A DNA stretch of 64,000 bases from Bin5 sp965261695 (GTDB lineage: Bacteria > Chloroflexota > Anaerolineae > Caldilineales > Caldilineaceae). Of this stretch, positions 21,779 to 31,803 are shown one piece after another. Every line of letters starts with the position of its first letter. Within the stretch, counting starts at the first letter, position 1. Under the pieces are notes generated by a model. It was not told the origin of the DNA and ran no database searches. It saw only the letters and a program-made list of their open reading frames with translations. Location of the stretch: the NCBI GenBank assembly GCA_965261695.1, contig OZ253474.1:1178001-1242000 (forward strand). Direction: 5' to 3'. The position numbers were made by a program, and so were the translations under genes.

Positions 21779-22627
21779 GTGATACCCCGCGTCGGCAGCA
21801 AAGTGCGCACCCGCATCACGGTTGTGGAGCAGGGGCGGCGCAAACTCAGGGATGACCACCTGGCAACCGAAGAGCCGCTGGAAATTCGTTTACAGGCCGG
21901 GGACGATACGCAAACCGTCGCGGTGACGATGCGCACGCCTGGCCATGATTTCGAGCTGGCGGCCGGCTTTCTCCACAACGAAGGCATCATCAGCGAACCT
22001 GCCATGCTCAGCGGCATCACCTACTGCGTGGATGCTGATGTCGACGCGGAGCAACGCTACAACATTGTGAACGTCGGCCTGCGCCTGCCGCGCTTGCCGG
22101 AGCTGGCGACGCTTGAACGCCACTTCTTCACCACCAGCGCCTGCGGCGTCTGCGGCAAAGCCAGTCTTGACGCCATCGCCATGCGCGATTGCCCGGCCCT
22201 GCCGGCGGGGCCGCTACTCGCCCCTTCACAGTTGACGGCCTTGCCCCAGGCGTTGCGTGCGGGCCAGGGGCTGTTCGACGCCACCGGCGGGCTTCATGCG
22301 GCCGGTCTGTTCGACGCCGGGGGCACGCTCCTCTGCTTGCGCGAGGACGTGGGCCGTCACAACGCGGTTGACAAGCTCATTGGCTGGGCGCTGATGCAGC
22401 GTAGACTGCCCCTGCACGGCTGCGTCCTGCTGGTCAGTGGTCGGGCCTCCTACGAAATACTTCAGAAATCGACAGTGGCGGGCGTGCCGGTGGTCTGCGC
22501 CGTCTCTGCGCCAAGCCATCTGGCGGTGGAGCTAGCTCGTCGTTTCGGCGTCACCCTGGTGGGATTCTTGCGCGGGGAACGGTTTAACGTCTATGCGGGC
22601 GCCGAGCGCATCCTATGGGACCCGTAG
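21779..22627 (+). CDS. fdhD: Formate dehydrogenase accessory sulfurtransferase FdhD
   Basis: Transfers sulfur to the molybdenum cofactor of formate dehydrogenase, without which the enzyme is inactive. The 282-residue protein carries the family signature TTSACGVCGKAS with C122 and C125. Also typical are PGHDFELAAGFLHNEGII, FDATGGLHAAGLF, REDVGRHNAVDKLIG and LLVSGRASYEI. The start is a GTG at 21779, since no ATG precedes the conserved N-terminal region. It serves the selenoprotein formate dehydrogenase at 14442 and is on the same strand, but 5.3 kb of decayed sequence now separates them. An ancestral contiguous operon is plausible but inferred. Confidence 0.93.
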   Translation: MIPRVGSKVRTRITVVEQGRRKLRDDHLATEEPLEIRLQAGDDTQTVAVTMRTPGHDFELAAGFLHNEGIISEPAMLSGITYCVDADVDAEQRYNIVNVGLRLPRLPELATLERHFFTTSACGVCGKASLDAIAMRDCPALPAGPLLAPSQLTALPQALRAGQGLFDATGGLHAAGLFDAGGTLLCLREDVGRHNAVDKLIGWALMQRRLPLHGCVLLVSGRASYEILQKSTVAGVPVVCAVSAPSHLAVELARRFGVTLVGFLRGERFNVYAGAERILWDP

Positions 22628-22746
22628 CCGCCCTGGTAGCCAGTCAGGCATTCGCTGAGACCTCTTTTGCCTCGTTGCACACCCCTGAGACTGTTGACGC
22701 CACACTGGGCTGGTCGCTGTCCCTTCTTTGATGGCGCGCGCGACAT

Positions 22747-22775
22747 TTGATCAATCGGGTCAAATGGTGTACTAA
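22747..22775 (+). promoter_or_regulatory. Candidate promoter for the subtilisin-like protease
   Basis: TTGATC at 22747-22752 and TACTAA at 22770-22775, spaced by 17 bases. Transcription would begin near 22782, which supports starting the protease at 22870 rather than at the upstream in-frame ATG 22747 that lies inside the promoter. Confidence 0.45.
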
Positions 22776-22869
22776 TAGTCGGACCAGCAGTTTTCAATTT
22801 CGCCCTGCTTCCGCTTCGAAACCCCGGACCGAACCGCCGGATCCCAGAATTGACGGAGACCATCCCGCT

Positions 22870-25800
22870 ATGAAACGGATTTCTCTTTTCGCCTTGTTCC
22901 TGGTCGTGTGCATTGCCGCCGGCCTCTATTTCTCCGGCGAACGGCTTACGACTTTTATCGAGGCGAGTCTCCGCTCCGACGAAATAGATCGATTCAGCCA
23001 AGGGGTGGATCTGGTTGAAATGGCGCCTCGCCAAGAGGAGCAGGAGGTGGATTATGTGCCGGGCCAAGTGCTGATCCGCTTCAAGAAAACGGTAACCCGC
23101 GAGCAGATTTCCGATTTCTACGCCGAGTATGGACTGTCGGAAAAAGACAATCTGGACAATGACCCCGATGACGCGGACCAGGGTCTGCGGCTGGCCGGCG
23201 TGGCTGTCGATGTGGATGAACAGCTGATCGAGGTGCTGGAAAGCGACGCCAGAGTCGCCTATGCCGAACCGAACTATTTCCTGAATATCAGTGAGACGCC
23301 GCCCGATGACCCACTGTTCGACAAACTCTGGAACTTGCACAACACCGGTCAGACCGGCGGCACGGTCGACGCCGACATCGATGCGTTGGAAGCGTGGGAG
23401 ATCGGCACCGGCTCGCACGATGTGATCATCGCCGTCATCGACACAGGTGTCGATGTCACCCACGAAGATCTGCAGGCCAATCTGTGGACAAACACGCAGG
23501 AATGTCCGCAGGGGGTTGGCAAGTGTAGAGCGGATGGCGTCGACGATGACGGCAACGGCTATGTGGATGACTTTCACGGTATCAACGCCATCACCAACAG
23601 CGGCGCGCTGCTCGATGACTACGGTCACGGCACGCACGTGGCCGGTATCGCGGCCGCGGCAGGCAACAACGGCAAGGGCGTCGTTGGCGTCAGCTGGAAA
23701 GCGCGAATCGTCGGCTGCAAGTTCATCTCTGCCTTCGGCACCGGCACAACATCCAATGCGGTCAAATGCTTCAACTACCTCTACGACCTGCGCCACAATC
23801 AGAAGCAGAACATCGTAGCTACGAACAACAGTTGGGGCGGCGGCGGTGCGTCGCGATCCTTGAAAGAAGCGATGGGCCGGGTCGATTCGCCTCTGCATGT
23901 CTGCGCTGCCGGCAATGGCAACAGCAACCGCAAGACCTACCCGGCGGCATATGATTTGGACAACATTATTTCGGTGGCGGCGACCGATCGCGACGATCTG
24001 TATGCCGGCTTCTCCAGCTATGGCGAAGACTGGGTGGACCTGGCGGCCCCCGGGGTTAGCATTGGCTCGACAGTCCCAACCGGCCGCTGCCCAATGTGTA
24101 CGCCGTCCGGATATGGGGCCAGCAGCGGGACATCCATGGCCGCGCCCCACGTTGCCGGCGCGGCTGCGCTGATCTGGTCAGAGTTTGTGGGGCTGAACAA
24201 TCAGCAGGTGAAGCAACGCATCCTCTCGGGCGCCGATCCGCTCCCGGAGCAATCCAAAAAGACGCTGACCAACGGACGCTTGAACCTGTTCAACGCCATG
24301 GAAAAGGACTCGACACCGCCCGCAGCCGTGTCGGATCTTTCCCCGTCCGGTGTGCTGCTGACCAAAATCATACTTTCCTGGACGGCGACAGGGGATGACG
24401 GATTCACAGGAAGGTCAACAGCCTACGATGTGCGCTACGCCACCGCGCCGATATCCAACGCCACCTGGGATTCCGCCCAGCGCGTGGTGACAGCGCCAAC
24501 GCCGGCCGCGTCCGGTTCCAGAGAGACAGTTGAGGTGGCCGGATTGGAGCCGGACACGACCTACTATTTTGCGCTGCGGGTCGCCGACAATGTCGGCAAC
24601 GCCTCCGACCTGTCCAATATCGTCATCGCCCGCACCAGCGCTGGGACAATTGTCTTCGAGGACGATATGGAAAGTGGTTCAGGCAAGTGGAGCATCGAAG
24701 ACGCGGCCAAGAGTCTATGGCATCTTACCGGTCTGCGTTTCAACAGCCCGGAGACGGCCTGGTACTACGGCCAGGAGCAGGATCGAAACTACGACACGGG
24801 CGAGGCCCATAGAGGGACGATCACTTCAGGCGTCATCGACATCGCCGGCGCCGACGATGCGCTGCTCTCCTTCTACGAATGGAGCGAGTTGCAGAATAAT
24901 TCGCGCTTTGACCGCACGCGCGTCCAGGTATCAACTGATGGGACGACCTGGAGGACGGTCTTCGAATCCCACGGCACGGAAGGGCGCTGGGCGCGGCGCG
25001 ATGTCGATCTGAGCCAGGCCCTCAGCGAGAGCGGTTCGATACAAGTACGTTTCTGGTTCGATACGATCGATGAAACGTTTAACGAGAACGAAGGCTGGTA
25101 TATCGACGATGTGCGCGTACTGACCGCCAAACTGCAACTTCCGGGTGAGCGGCAACTCATGCCCAACCTGGTGGCCCAGTCGGTCAACATCGGCTTCAAT
25201 CCGGCTCAGCCGCATGCGGGTGAGACCACAACGATCCACGGGACCGTCATCAACAACGGCAACGCCGATACTCGCGCCGTCATGGTTCAGCTCGTGGATG
25301 TCAGCGATGCGGAGGCGGCAGTCCCCATCGGCAAGCCGCAGACGATTGCCGAGATCCCGGTCGGCGGCAGCGGTGTGGTCCAGGTGCAGTACGATACCGA
25401 GAAGAAAGCCGGCGAACGCAGCATCCGTATGGTCATCGATCCGACCAACTTCATTGCCGAACGCAATGAAGCAGACAATGAGGCCACCCGGCTCCTCACC
25501 GTCTCTGACGCGCCGGCGCCGAACCTATTCATCGAGGCTGACAATGTCGGTTTCGACCCGGCCTCGCCGCAGCCGGGCGCGCAGGTTACGATCTTCGCTA
25601 CGGTTGTCAACAACGGAACCGCCGACGCCACCGGCGTCGTCGTCCGGTTCTTGGATGGCGCAGCCAGACCCATTGCTCTGAATCAGGTGATCGACAGCAT
25701 CCCCGCCGGCAGCAGCGCCGTCGCCCAGGTGACTTTCGACTCCGGCTCCAGCACCGGCGATCCGAGCATCAACGTCGAAGTGGACCCGGACAATTTCATC

Positions 25801-28800
25801 ACTGAATTGAATGAGAGTGACAATAGCGCCAGTAAGACCTTGGCGCTTCAGACGGACGCAGAGCCAAACCTGGAGCTGACGTCGAGCAACATCGGCGTCG
25901 CCCCGGCCAACCCAATTGAAGGGGAAGTCGTCACCATCTTTGCGACGATTCTGAACGCGGGCGATTCCGAAGTGCAGGATGTGCAGGTGCAGTTCTTGGA
26001 CGACAACAGGATGCCGGCGGCCCCGATCGCGGCGCAGCAGATCATTCCCTCGATTGCGCCCGGCAGCAGCGGCGTGGCCTTTATCCGCTTAGACACATCA
26101 GGCCGCGCCGGGGATCAGAAGATTCAAGTGCAGGTGGATCCCCACAACCTGATCGCCGAAGCCAGTGAGATGGACAACAGCGCCACGGCCACGCTGAGCA
26201 TAGCGCACGGCCCGGCGCCCGATCTTGTGGTTGTGGCCGATAACATCGGTTTCAGCGATATGGATCCGGCTGCCGGCGCCGCGGTGACGATCTATGCCAC
26301 GATACTGAATACCGGCAGCGCGCCGGCAGAGAATGTGACCGTCCAGTTTGCGGATGTGACCGGCGGCAGGGTGCGACCGATTGGCGAGCAGCAAGTGGTG
26401 GAGAGTATCGAGCCGGGTTCCTCGGCTGTAGCCCTCGCGCAATATAAAGCGCCGGGCGCGCGCGGCATTCGTACAATCAAGGTGGTCGCCGATCCCGGCA
26501 ACTTCGTCCGCGAAGTCAGCGAGGAGGACAACGAAGCCAGCGCCTCCTTGTCTGTCGGCAGCGCGCCGACGCCGAATCTCTTCATCCAGAGCAACAACAT
26601 CGCGCTCTTCCCGGATGAGCCGGTCAGTGGGGAAGAGGTAACTTTGCGGGCAGTCGTTGGCAACAACGGCACGGCCCCGGCCAAGCAGGTGACCGTGCAA
26701 TTCGTCGACGTGACCGGCGGCGAAGCCCGGCTCTTGGGCGATGAACAGACAATTGCCGAAATCGGCGTTGGCAGCAGCGGCGCGGCCGCCGTGACGATCA
26801 CGGAATCGATCACGAGCGACAGGCCGATCAATACGCGTAAGATCCAGGTGCTGGTGGATGCAAGCAATCGGATTCGGGAATCGAGTGAAGAGGACAATAC
26901 CGCTACTCGCTCGCTGACTCTGAAGCCGGAGCCGGCGCCGAACCTGGTCGTATTGGCCGCCAACATCGGTTTCAATCCGGCCAATCCTCGTGTAGGCGAA
27001 TCGGTGACAATTCAGGCGGTCGTTCTCAACGACGGCGACGCGATTGCCAAAGATGTGGCCGTACAGTTCGAAAACGTGAGCGCGGGCCGGCCTGTGCCGA
27101 TCGGCGAGACACAGAAGCTCGACAGAATTCCTGTTGGCGGCAGCGGCGTGGTAACGATTAAGTTCGCCCCGCCGGAGGCGCCGGGTACATACAAAGTGCG
27201 GGTCGTTGCCGACCCGGCCAACTTCATCGCCGAAACCAACGAAATCGACAACAAGGGCACGCGCAACTTGGAGGTTGGCGCTGCGCCCTTGCCGAATCTG
27301 GTGGCCCTCACCGACAACATCGGGTTCAATCCACCCGACGCTACCGCCGGTGACGAAATGGTCATCTCGCTGACCGTGCTGAACAACGGCGCTGCCGCCG
27401 CCGAAAACGTACAGGTGCAGTTCTCTGACATAACCAGTGGCCGCCTGAGTCCGATTGGCGATGTGCAGATCTTGCCTTCGATCGCTGCCGGCGATAGCGC
27501 CATTGCAAGCGTGACCTATAAGACAGCCGGACGCGCGGGTGAGCGGCGCATCAAAGCCAGCATCGACGGTCTGTCAATCATCCTTGAAGGCGATGAGACG
27601 GACAATACTGCCAGCAATACGGTCGTGATTGCGGCAGGGGTCGCGCCCAATCTTACGGTTCATGCCGCCAACATCAGCTTCAGCCCTTTGAACCCGAATT
27701 CCGGCGATGAGATCAAGATTCGGGTCGTTGTCCGCAACCAGGGCAGCGAAGATGTCGGCGAGGTTGGCGTGCATTTCCTGGATGCGACCAATGACCAGGC
27801 TGTTCCGATCGGTTCAAGCAAGTTGATCGCAGCCATACCCGCCGGCGGCAGCGGCATCGCTGAGGCGGTCTTCGATAGCAAGGGCAAAGCCGGTGAGCGT
27901 AAAATCCAAGTGGTAGCCGACCGCAGCAATCTCATCTCCGAGTCTGATGAGGAAGACAATCAGGCCGAGGCCTCGATTACGATTAACCCGCCGGCGATTC
28001 CCAATCTGGTGATCGAATCGCGTAACGTTGGCTTCCACCCCACCAGGCCGGTTGACGGTGATCAGGTCACCATCAGCGCCACGGTGCTCAATGACGGTGG
28101 CGGCGACGCCATTGAGGTGATCGTGCAGTTCATAGAAGGCGGCGGGCAGGGGCTGCCGATCGGCGAGCCGCAAGTGATCGATCGGATAGCGGCCGGCAGC
28201 AGCGGCGTGGCCCAGGTTGTCTATGACACGGCCGGCAAAGAAGATCCCAAGATACAAGTGATCGTTGATCCCAATAACTATATTGCCGAAGCGAGAGAGA
28301 CCGACAACAGAGCGACTGCGGCGCTGAAAATGGCGGACCGGCCGCTGGCGAATCTAGCGGTCAAGAGCAGCAATGTCGCAATTACGCCCAAGTCGCCGCG
28401 CGACGGCCAGAGAGTCATCGTAACCGCCGTCATCGTCAACCACGGCAGCGCGCCGGCGCGTGACGTGGCGGTTCAGTTCATGGACGCAAGCGAGAGGCCC
28501 GCCGTTCCCGTCGGCGCAGCGCAGTCGATCACGTTGATCCCCGCCGGCGGCAGCTCAGCCGTGGGCATCGTCTACGATACGACCGACAAAGAGGGTGAAC
28601 GGCAGCTTGAGGTGATCGCCGACCCCGGCAACTTCATCTTCGAAAGCAGCGAAAGCGACAATGTGGCCAGGATAATGGTTACGGTGCTTGAACGGTCTGC
28701 GCCGAATCTGATCGTGCAACCACGCAATGTGGGCTTCAATCCGGCGATTCCGACCGAAGGAGACCGGGTGTTGGTCAGAGCGGTCGTTCTCAACGACGGC

Positions 28801-30522
28801 GCTGAGGATGCCGCCGACGTGGTCGTGCAGTTCCTGGACGTGACAGAGGCCGGGGTCGTGCCGATTGGACAGCCGCATGTTATCTCATACCTGGCTGCTG
28901 GTGCGAGCGCAACGGTGCCGATCATCTACGACACGCTCGACAGGCCGGGCGACCGCCGCATTCGCGTCGTGGTCGATCCGAACAACTTCATCCGCGAGAG
29001 CAGCAAGGAGGACAATCAGACGGTGGTGACTCTGCCTGTGCAGCCCGCCATGGCGCCGAACCTGGCGATGCTGTCCGGCAACATCAAGTTTGACCCGCCG
29101 TCCCCCCAGATTCACGACCAGGTGACGGTCTCGGCCACCGTGCTGAACAACGGCACCGAAACTGCCCACGATGTAATCGTGCAGATATTGGACGTGAGCG
29201 GCGGCGGTTCGGTCCCCGTCGGCACGGAGCAGCTTCTGGACGCGATCCCTGCAGGTGGCGGCGGCACGGTTGAGGTAACCTACACCGACACCGGTGAGAC
29301 AGGGAGCCGCCAGATTCGGGTGATCGTCGATCCCAACGATGTCATCGCCGAGTTGAGCGAGCGTGATAATCAAGCAACGCGCGGGATGGTCATTTCGCCG
29401 CCGCAACTGCCCGACGTCATTGTGAGAGAAGCCGACATCGAATTCGATCCCGAGAGCCCGGTTGAAGGCAAGGAGACGACCATTTCGGCGACGATCATGA
29501 ACCGCGGCAACGCCAACGCCAAGGGGTTTGTGGTGCGCTTTATGGACGTAACCGAGCGTGTGCCTCAACCGATCGGCGGGCCGCAGCGCATCGATCTGCT
29601 GGGCGCAAATGACTCTACCTCTGTTGCCGTAACCTACGACACCAGCGGCAAGGTCGGCGAGCGCAAGATTCGGGTTGTCGCGGATCCTGAGAATGCAGTG
29701 AAAGAATTGGACGAAGAGAATAACCGGGCTGAAAAGACCCTGAACGTACGACCTTCTTCCGGGGCGTCCGAGGATGCGGCGAATCTGGTCGTTCTGGCTT
29801 CCAACATCCGCTTCTTCCCGGCTGTACCCAAACCTGGCGACCCGATCACGATTACGGCGGTGGTTCGCAACCAGGGAGGCGAGACGGTGCAGAACGTACT
29901 TGTGCGCTTCGAGGACGTGACTGACGAGACGCCGACGCAGATCGGCAACTTCACAATCACGAACCCCATCCAGCCCGGGGCGCGCGAGTTGGCCGTGATG
30001 ACCTACGACACGGCCAACCTGGAGGGGAACCGCACCATTCGCGTGACAGCCGATCCGGATGACGCCATCGCCGAGACGGACGAAAGCGACAATGCAGCCG
30101 AGCGCACGCTGCGTTTCAGCACCTCAGCAATGGGGAACTCGCAGGAGGCGGGGGCCAGCGGGTCGGCGAATCTTGCCCTGAGCGCGCAGGAGGTGGAGGT
30201 GAACGTGGTACCGGCCACTGATTCCGATCTGGTGGTCGTCATCACGACGGTGCGAAATCAAGGCAATAGCGACGTGGGCGGCTTTGCCGTCCACGTCCTG
30301 GATGTGACCGACAACTTCAATCCGTTAGGCTCATCGCAGACGGTAGAGCGTTTGGCAGCCGGCAGCGAGACAACGGTGCGCACCGTTTTCCGGGCAATGG
30401 GCGGGATCGGTGTGCGGACGCTGCAAGTTGTCGTTGACCCCTTGGACGAGATCGCGGAAAGCTCGGAGCAGGACAACCGGGTCAGCGTGCTCGTCAATCC
30501 TCCGAAAGCGGCTAATCAGTAA
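22870..30522 (+). CDS. Giant secreted subtilisin-like serine protease with 15 CARDB-type repeats
   Basis: A 2,550-residue extracellular protein. Residues 1-25 are a signal peptide or anchor (MKRISLFALFLVVCIAAGLY). A propeptide with YVPGQVLIRFKK begins near residue 60. The S8 catalytic domain has Asp191 (AVIDTGVDVTHEDL), His253 (GHGTHVAGI) and Ser422 (GTSMAAPHVAGA), plus a calcium-type DDDGNGYVDD loop. A fibronectin-type domain starts near 482 and a MAM/jelly-roll-like domain at about 595-755 (FEDDMESGSGKWS). From about residue 764 to the end, 15 repeats of about 119 residues each begin with a variant of PNLVVxxxNIGFNP and contain NNGxAxAxxVxVQF and D-P-x-N-F-I-x-E-x-x-E-x-D-N. These are CARDB-like adhesion modules, probably stalk or surface-binding. 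The catalytic triad is complete. Substrate is unknown. Confidence 0.92.
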   Translation: MKRISLFALFLVVCIAAGLYFSGERLTTFIEASLRSDEIDRFSQGVDLVEMAPRQEEQEVDYVPGQVLIRFKKTVTREQISDFYAEYGLSEKDNLDNDPDDADQGLRLAGVAVDVDEQLIEVLESDARVAYAEPNYFLNISETPPDDPLFDKLWNLHNTGQTGGTVDADIDALEAWEIGTGSHDVIIAVIDTGVDVTHEDLQANLWTNTQECPQGVGKCRADGVDDDGNGYVDDFHGINAITNSGALLDDYGHGTHVAGIAAAAGNNGKGVVGVSWKARIVGCKFISAFGTGTTSNAVKCFNYLYDLRHNQKQNIVATNNSWGGGGASRSLKEAMGRVDSPLHVCAAGNGNSNRKTYPAAYDLDNIISVAATDRDDLYAGFSSYGEDWVDLAAPGVSIGSTVPTGRCPMCTPSGYGASSGTSMAAPHVAGAAALIWSEFVGLNNQQVKQRILSGADPLPEQSKKTLTNGRLNLFNAMEKDSTPPAAVSDLSPSGVLLTKIILSWTATGDDGFTGRSTAYDVRYATAPISNATWDSAQRVVTAPTPAASGSRETVEVAGLEPDTTYYFALRVADNVGNASDLSNIVIARTSAGTIVFEDDMESGSGKWSIEDAAKSLWHLTGLRFNSPETAWYYGQEQDRNYDTGEAHRGTITSGVIDIAGADDALLSFYEWSELQNNSRFDRTRVQVSTDGTTWRTVFESHGTEGRWARRDVDLSQALSESGSIQVRFWFDTIDETFNENEGWYIDDVRVLTAKLQLPGERQLMPNLVAQSVNIGFNPAQPHAGETTTIHGTVINNGNADTRAVMVQLVDVSDAEAAVPIGKPQTIAEIPVGGSGVVQVQYDTEKKAGERSIRMVIDPTNFIAERNEADNEATRLLTVSDAPAPNLFIEADNVGFDPASPQPGAQVTIFATVVNNGTADATGVVVRFLDGAARPIALNQVIDSIPAGSSAVAQVTFDSGSSTGDPSINVEVDPDNFITELNESDNSASKTLALQTDAEPNLELTSSNIGVAPANPIEGEVVTIFATILNAGDSEVQDVQVQFLDDNRMPAAPIAAQQIIPSIAPGSSGVAFIRLDTSGRAGDQKIQVQVDPHNLIAEASEMDNSATATLSIAHGPAPDLVVVADNIGFSDMDPAAGAAVTIYATILNTGSAPAENVTVQFADVTGGRVRPIGEQQVVESIEPGSSAVALAQYKAPGARGIRTIKVVADPGNFVREVSEEDNEASASLSVGSAPTPNLFIQSNNIALFPDEPVSGEEVTLRAVVGNNGTAPAKQVTVQFVDVTGGEARLLGDEQTIAEIGVGSSGAAAVTITESITSDRPINTRKIQVLVDASNRIRESSEEDNTATRSLTLKPEPAPNLVVLAANIGFNPANPRVGESVTIQAVVLNDGDAIAKDVAVQFENVSAGRPVPIGETQKLDRIPVGGSGVVTIKFAPPEAPGTYKVRVVADPANFIAETNEIDNKGTRNLEVGAAPLPNLVALTDNIGFNPPDATAGDEMVISLTVLNNGAAAAENVQVQFSDITSGRLSPIGDVQILPSIAAGDSAIASVTYKTAGRAGERRIKASIDGLSIILEGDETDNTASNTVVIAAGVAPNLTVHAANISFSPLNPNSGDEIKIRVVVRNQGSEDVGEVGVHFLDATNDQAVPIGSSKLIAAIPAGGSGIAEAVFDSKGKAGERKIQVVADRSNLISESDEEDNQAEASITINPPAIPNLVIESRNVGFHPTRPVDGDQVTISATVLNDGGGDAIEVIVQFIEGGGQGLPIGEPQVIDRIAAGSSGVAQVVYDTAGKEDPKIQVIVDPNNYIAEARETDNRATAALKMADRPLANLAVKSSNVAITPKSPRDGQRVIVTAVIVNHGSAPARDVAVQFMDASERPAVPVGAAQSITLIPAGGSSAVGIVYDTTDKEGERQLEVIADPGNFIFESSESDNVARIMVTVLERSAPNLIVQPRNVGFNPAIPTEGDRVLVRAVVLNDGAEDAADVVVQFLDVTEAGVVPIGQPHVISYLAAGASATVPIIYDTLDRPGDRRIRVVVDPNNFIRESSKEDNQTVVTLPVQPAMAPNLAMLSGNIKFDPPSPQIHDQVTVSATVLNNGTETAHDVIVQILDVSGGGSVPVGTEQLLDAIPAGGGGTVEVTYTDTGETGSRQIRVIVDPNDVIAELSERDNQATRGMVISPPQLPDVIVREADIEFDPESPVEGKETTISATIMNRGNANAKGFVVRFMDVTERVPQPIGGPQRIDLLGANDSTSVAVTYDTSGKVGERKIRVVADPENAVKELDEENNRAEKTLNVRPSSGASEDAANLVVLASNIRFFPAVPKPGDPITITAVVRNQGGETVQNVLVRFEDVTDETPTQIGNFTITNPIQPGARELAVMTYDTANLEGNRTIRVTADPDDAIAETDESDNAAERTLRFSTSAMGNSQEAGASGSANLALSAQEVEVNVVPATDSDLVVVITTVRNQGNSDVGGFAVHVLDVTDNFNPLGSSQTVERLAAGSETTVRTVFRAMGGIGVRTLQVVVDPLDEIAESSEQDNRVSVLVNPPKAANQ
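25161..30522 (+). repeat. 15 tandem CARDB-type coding repeats (~357 bp each)
   Basis: Protein-level repeats inside the protease gene. Recurring anchors are PNL...NIGFNP at each unit start, GSSGVA near the middle and E.DN at the end. Units 10, 14 and 15 start with ANL, units 4 and 13 with PD. Divergence between units is high, so this is an old expansion and not recent slippage. Confidence 0.85.
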
Positions 30523-30559
30523 CCGGCGCACAAAGTCAGGTCGCGGCGGGCGTCCGCAT

Positions 30560-31630
30560 TCAGAACAGACTCAGCTGACCTTGGGCCAGCACACGTAAAC
30601 TCGAATACGCTCTCCCGGCGTCCGACAGCAGGATTTCAAAGGCAAGGTCGGCGCCGGGGGAGATTAGCTCCTCCGACAGAACCGTTTGCGCCACCTCCAC
30701 GACCTCCCCATCCTCATCGTAGAACGTCGCGGCAATCACGACCGAAGACAGCGCCATCTCGTGCCCGTTGTGCAGTTCCCCTACGACGGCGAGACGCCCG
30801 TTGCGCTCCACCACAGCAAAGTCCGACACCTCAGGCTCCCGGTACTCGTTGATGCTGATCTCTTCAAATGAAACGCTCAACTCGTAGCGGTGAACCGCGG
30901 CCGGGTCGACATCCGCGATCATGCGGAAGGGAGCGGGGCGCTCAATCTCAAGTTTGGCGAAGGCAGCCTGCGCCTCGGCAGTGGCGATGAGCGCGCCGGC
31001 GCTGTTGAAGAAACGACCGTGAACGCGCAGGGCGTACACGTCATAGGCCCCGCCATTCAGCAGCTCTCCCACAACCACCAACTGCGCGCCGCGCGCGTAG
31101 CTGGTGTGGCTGCGCACGAAAACCTCAGACGGGATTGGCGTCCGCGTTGAAGTCGGCAGAGGGGTGGCGGTAGGTGGCGGCAGAAGCGTTGAGGTTGCAG
31201 TCTCTGTCGGCTGCGTTGGTAGAGGCGTGGGGGTAGCGGTGGGAGTCGGAGTAGGCGTCGGCGGCGGCACGAGCGTAATCGTCGCGGCGGCGGTGGGTGA
31301 TGGGGTTGGCGCGGGCGTAGGCAATTCCGCTTCGGTGGGCGTCGGCGGCGGCACGAGCGTAATCGTCGCGGCGGCGGTGGGTGATGGGGTTGGCGCGGGC
31401 GTAGGCAATTCCGCTTCGGTGGGCGTTGGCAGCGGCGTAACTGTCGTCTCGACTGTGATTTCGACCTGCACGGACGAATCCGGCGGCTTGGTCGCGGCTG
31501 GCTCCGCCTCACTTGCGCTGGCGCTGGGCGCGGCGGACTCCAATTTGAGTGCGCCTCCATCCGCAGCGTCGCGGCAGGATGTGATCAGCAATAGCATAGC
31601 CGAAGCGACGAAAAGCGAGACTCTTTGCAT
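30560..31630 (-). CDS. Pro/Thr-rich lipoprotein with FxLYD-like domains
   Basis: A 356-residue putative surface lipoprotein. The signal peptide ends in the lipobox LITSC (MQRVSLFVASAMLLLITSC). A low-complexity Pro/Thr/Ala stalk covers roughly residues 40-155, and two beta-rich FxLYD-like domains follow (VVVGELLNGGAYDVYALRVH and LAVVGELHNGHEMALSSVVI). The frame opens at 31657, but the ATG at 31630 gives a clean signal peptide. The stalk contains an exact 28-residue duplication. It converges with the large protease gene, 37 bases apart. Function is unknown; extracellular FxLYD domains are often associated with secreted envelope proteins. Confidence 0.7.
   Translation of the reverse strand: MQRVSLFVASAMLLLITSCRDAADGGALKLESAAPSASASEAEPAATKPPDSSVQVEITVETTVTPLPTPTEAELPTPAPTPSPTAAATITLVPPPTPTEAELPTPAPTPSPTAAATITLVPPPTPTPTPTATPTPLPTQPTETATSTLLPPPTATPLPTSTRTPIPSEVFVRSHTSYARGAQLVVVGELLNGGAYDVYALRVHGRFFNSAGALIATAEAQAAFAKLEIERPAPFRMIADVDPAAVHRYELSVSFEEISINEYREPEVSDFAVVERNGRLAVVGELHNGHEMALSSVVIAATFYDEDGEVVEVAQTVLSEELISPGADLAFEILLSDAGRAYSSLRVLAQGQLSLF
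31257..31424 (-). repeat. Exact 84-bp tandem duplication in the lipoprotein stalk
   Basis: 31257-31340 and 31341-31424 are identical, encoding two copies of a 28-residue unit that starts TPTEAELPTPAPTPSPTAAA. The unit length is a multiple of three, so the frame is preserved. Identity at every base indicates a recent event. Confidence 0.95.
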
Positions 31631-31803
31631 GGGTATAGAATGCGCAACCCGCACCACTATGTGAGCGTAAGTCGCCTGCCCTCAGGTCACAGTTACGGCG
31701 CACAGATTGCCGCTCCAAGCCGGAAGGTGAAAACTCCGCCCACGCAAAGTCGCTGTGGAGCCAGGCGGATGCCAGGCTCAAACAGATTCAGATGAAGCCA
31801 GGT

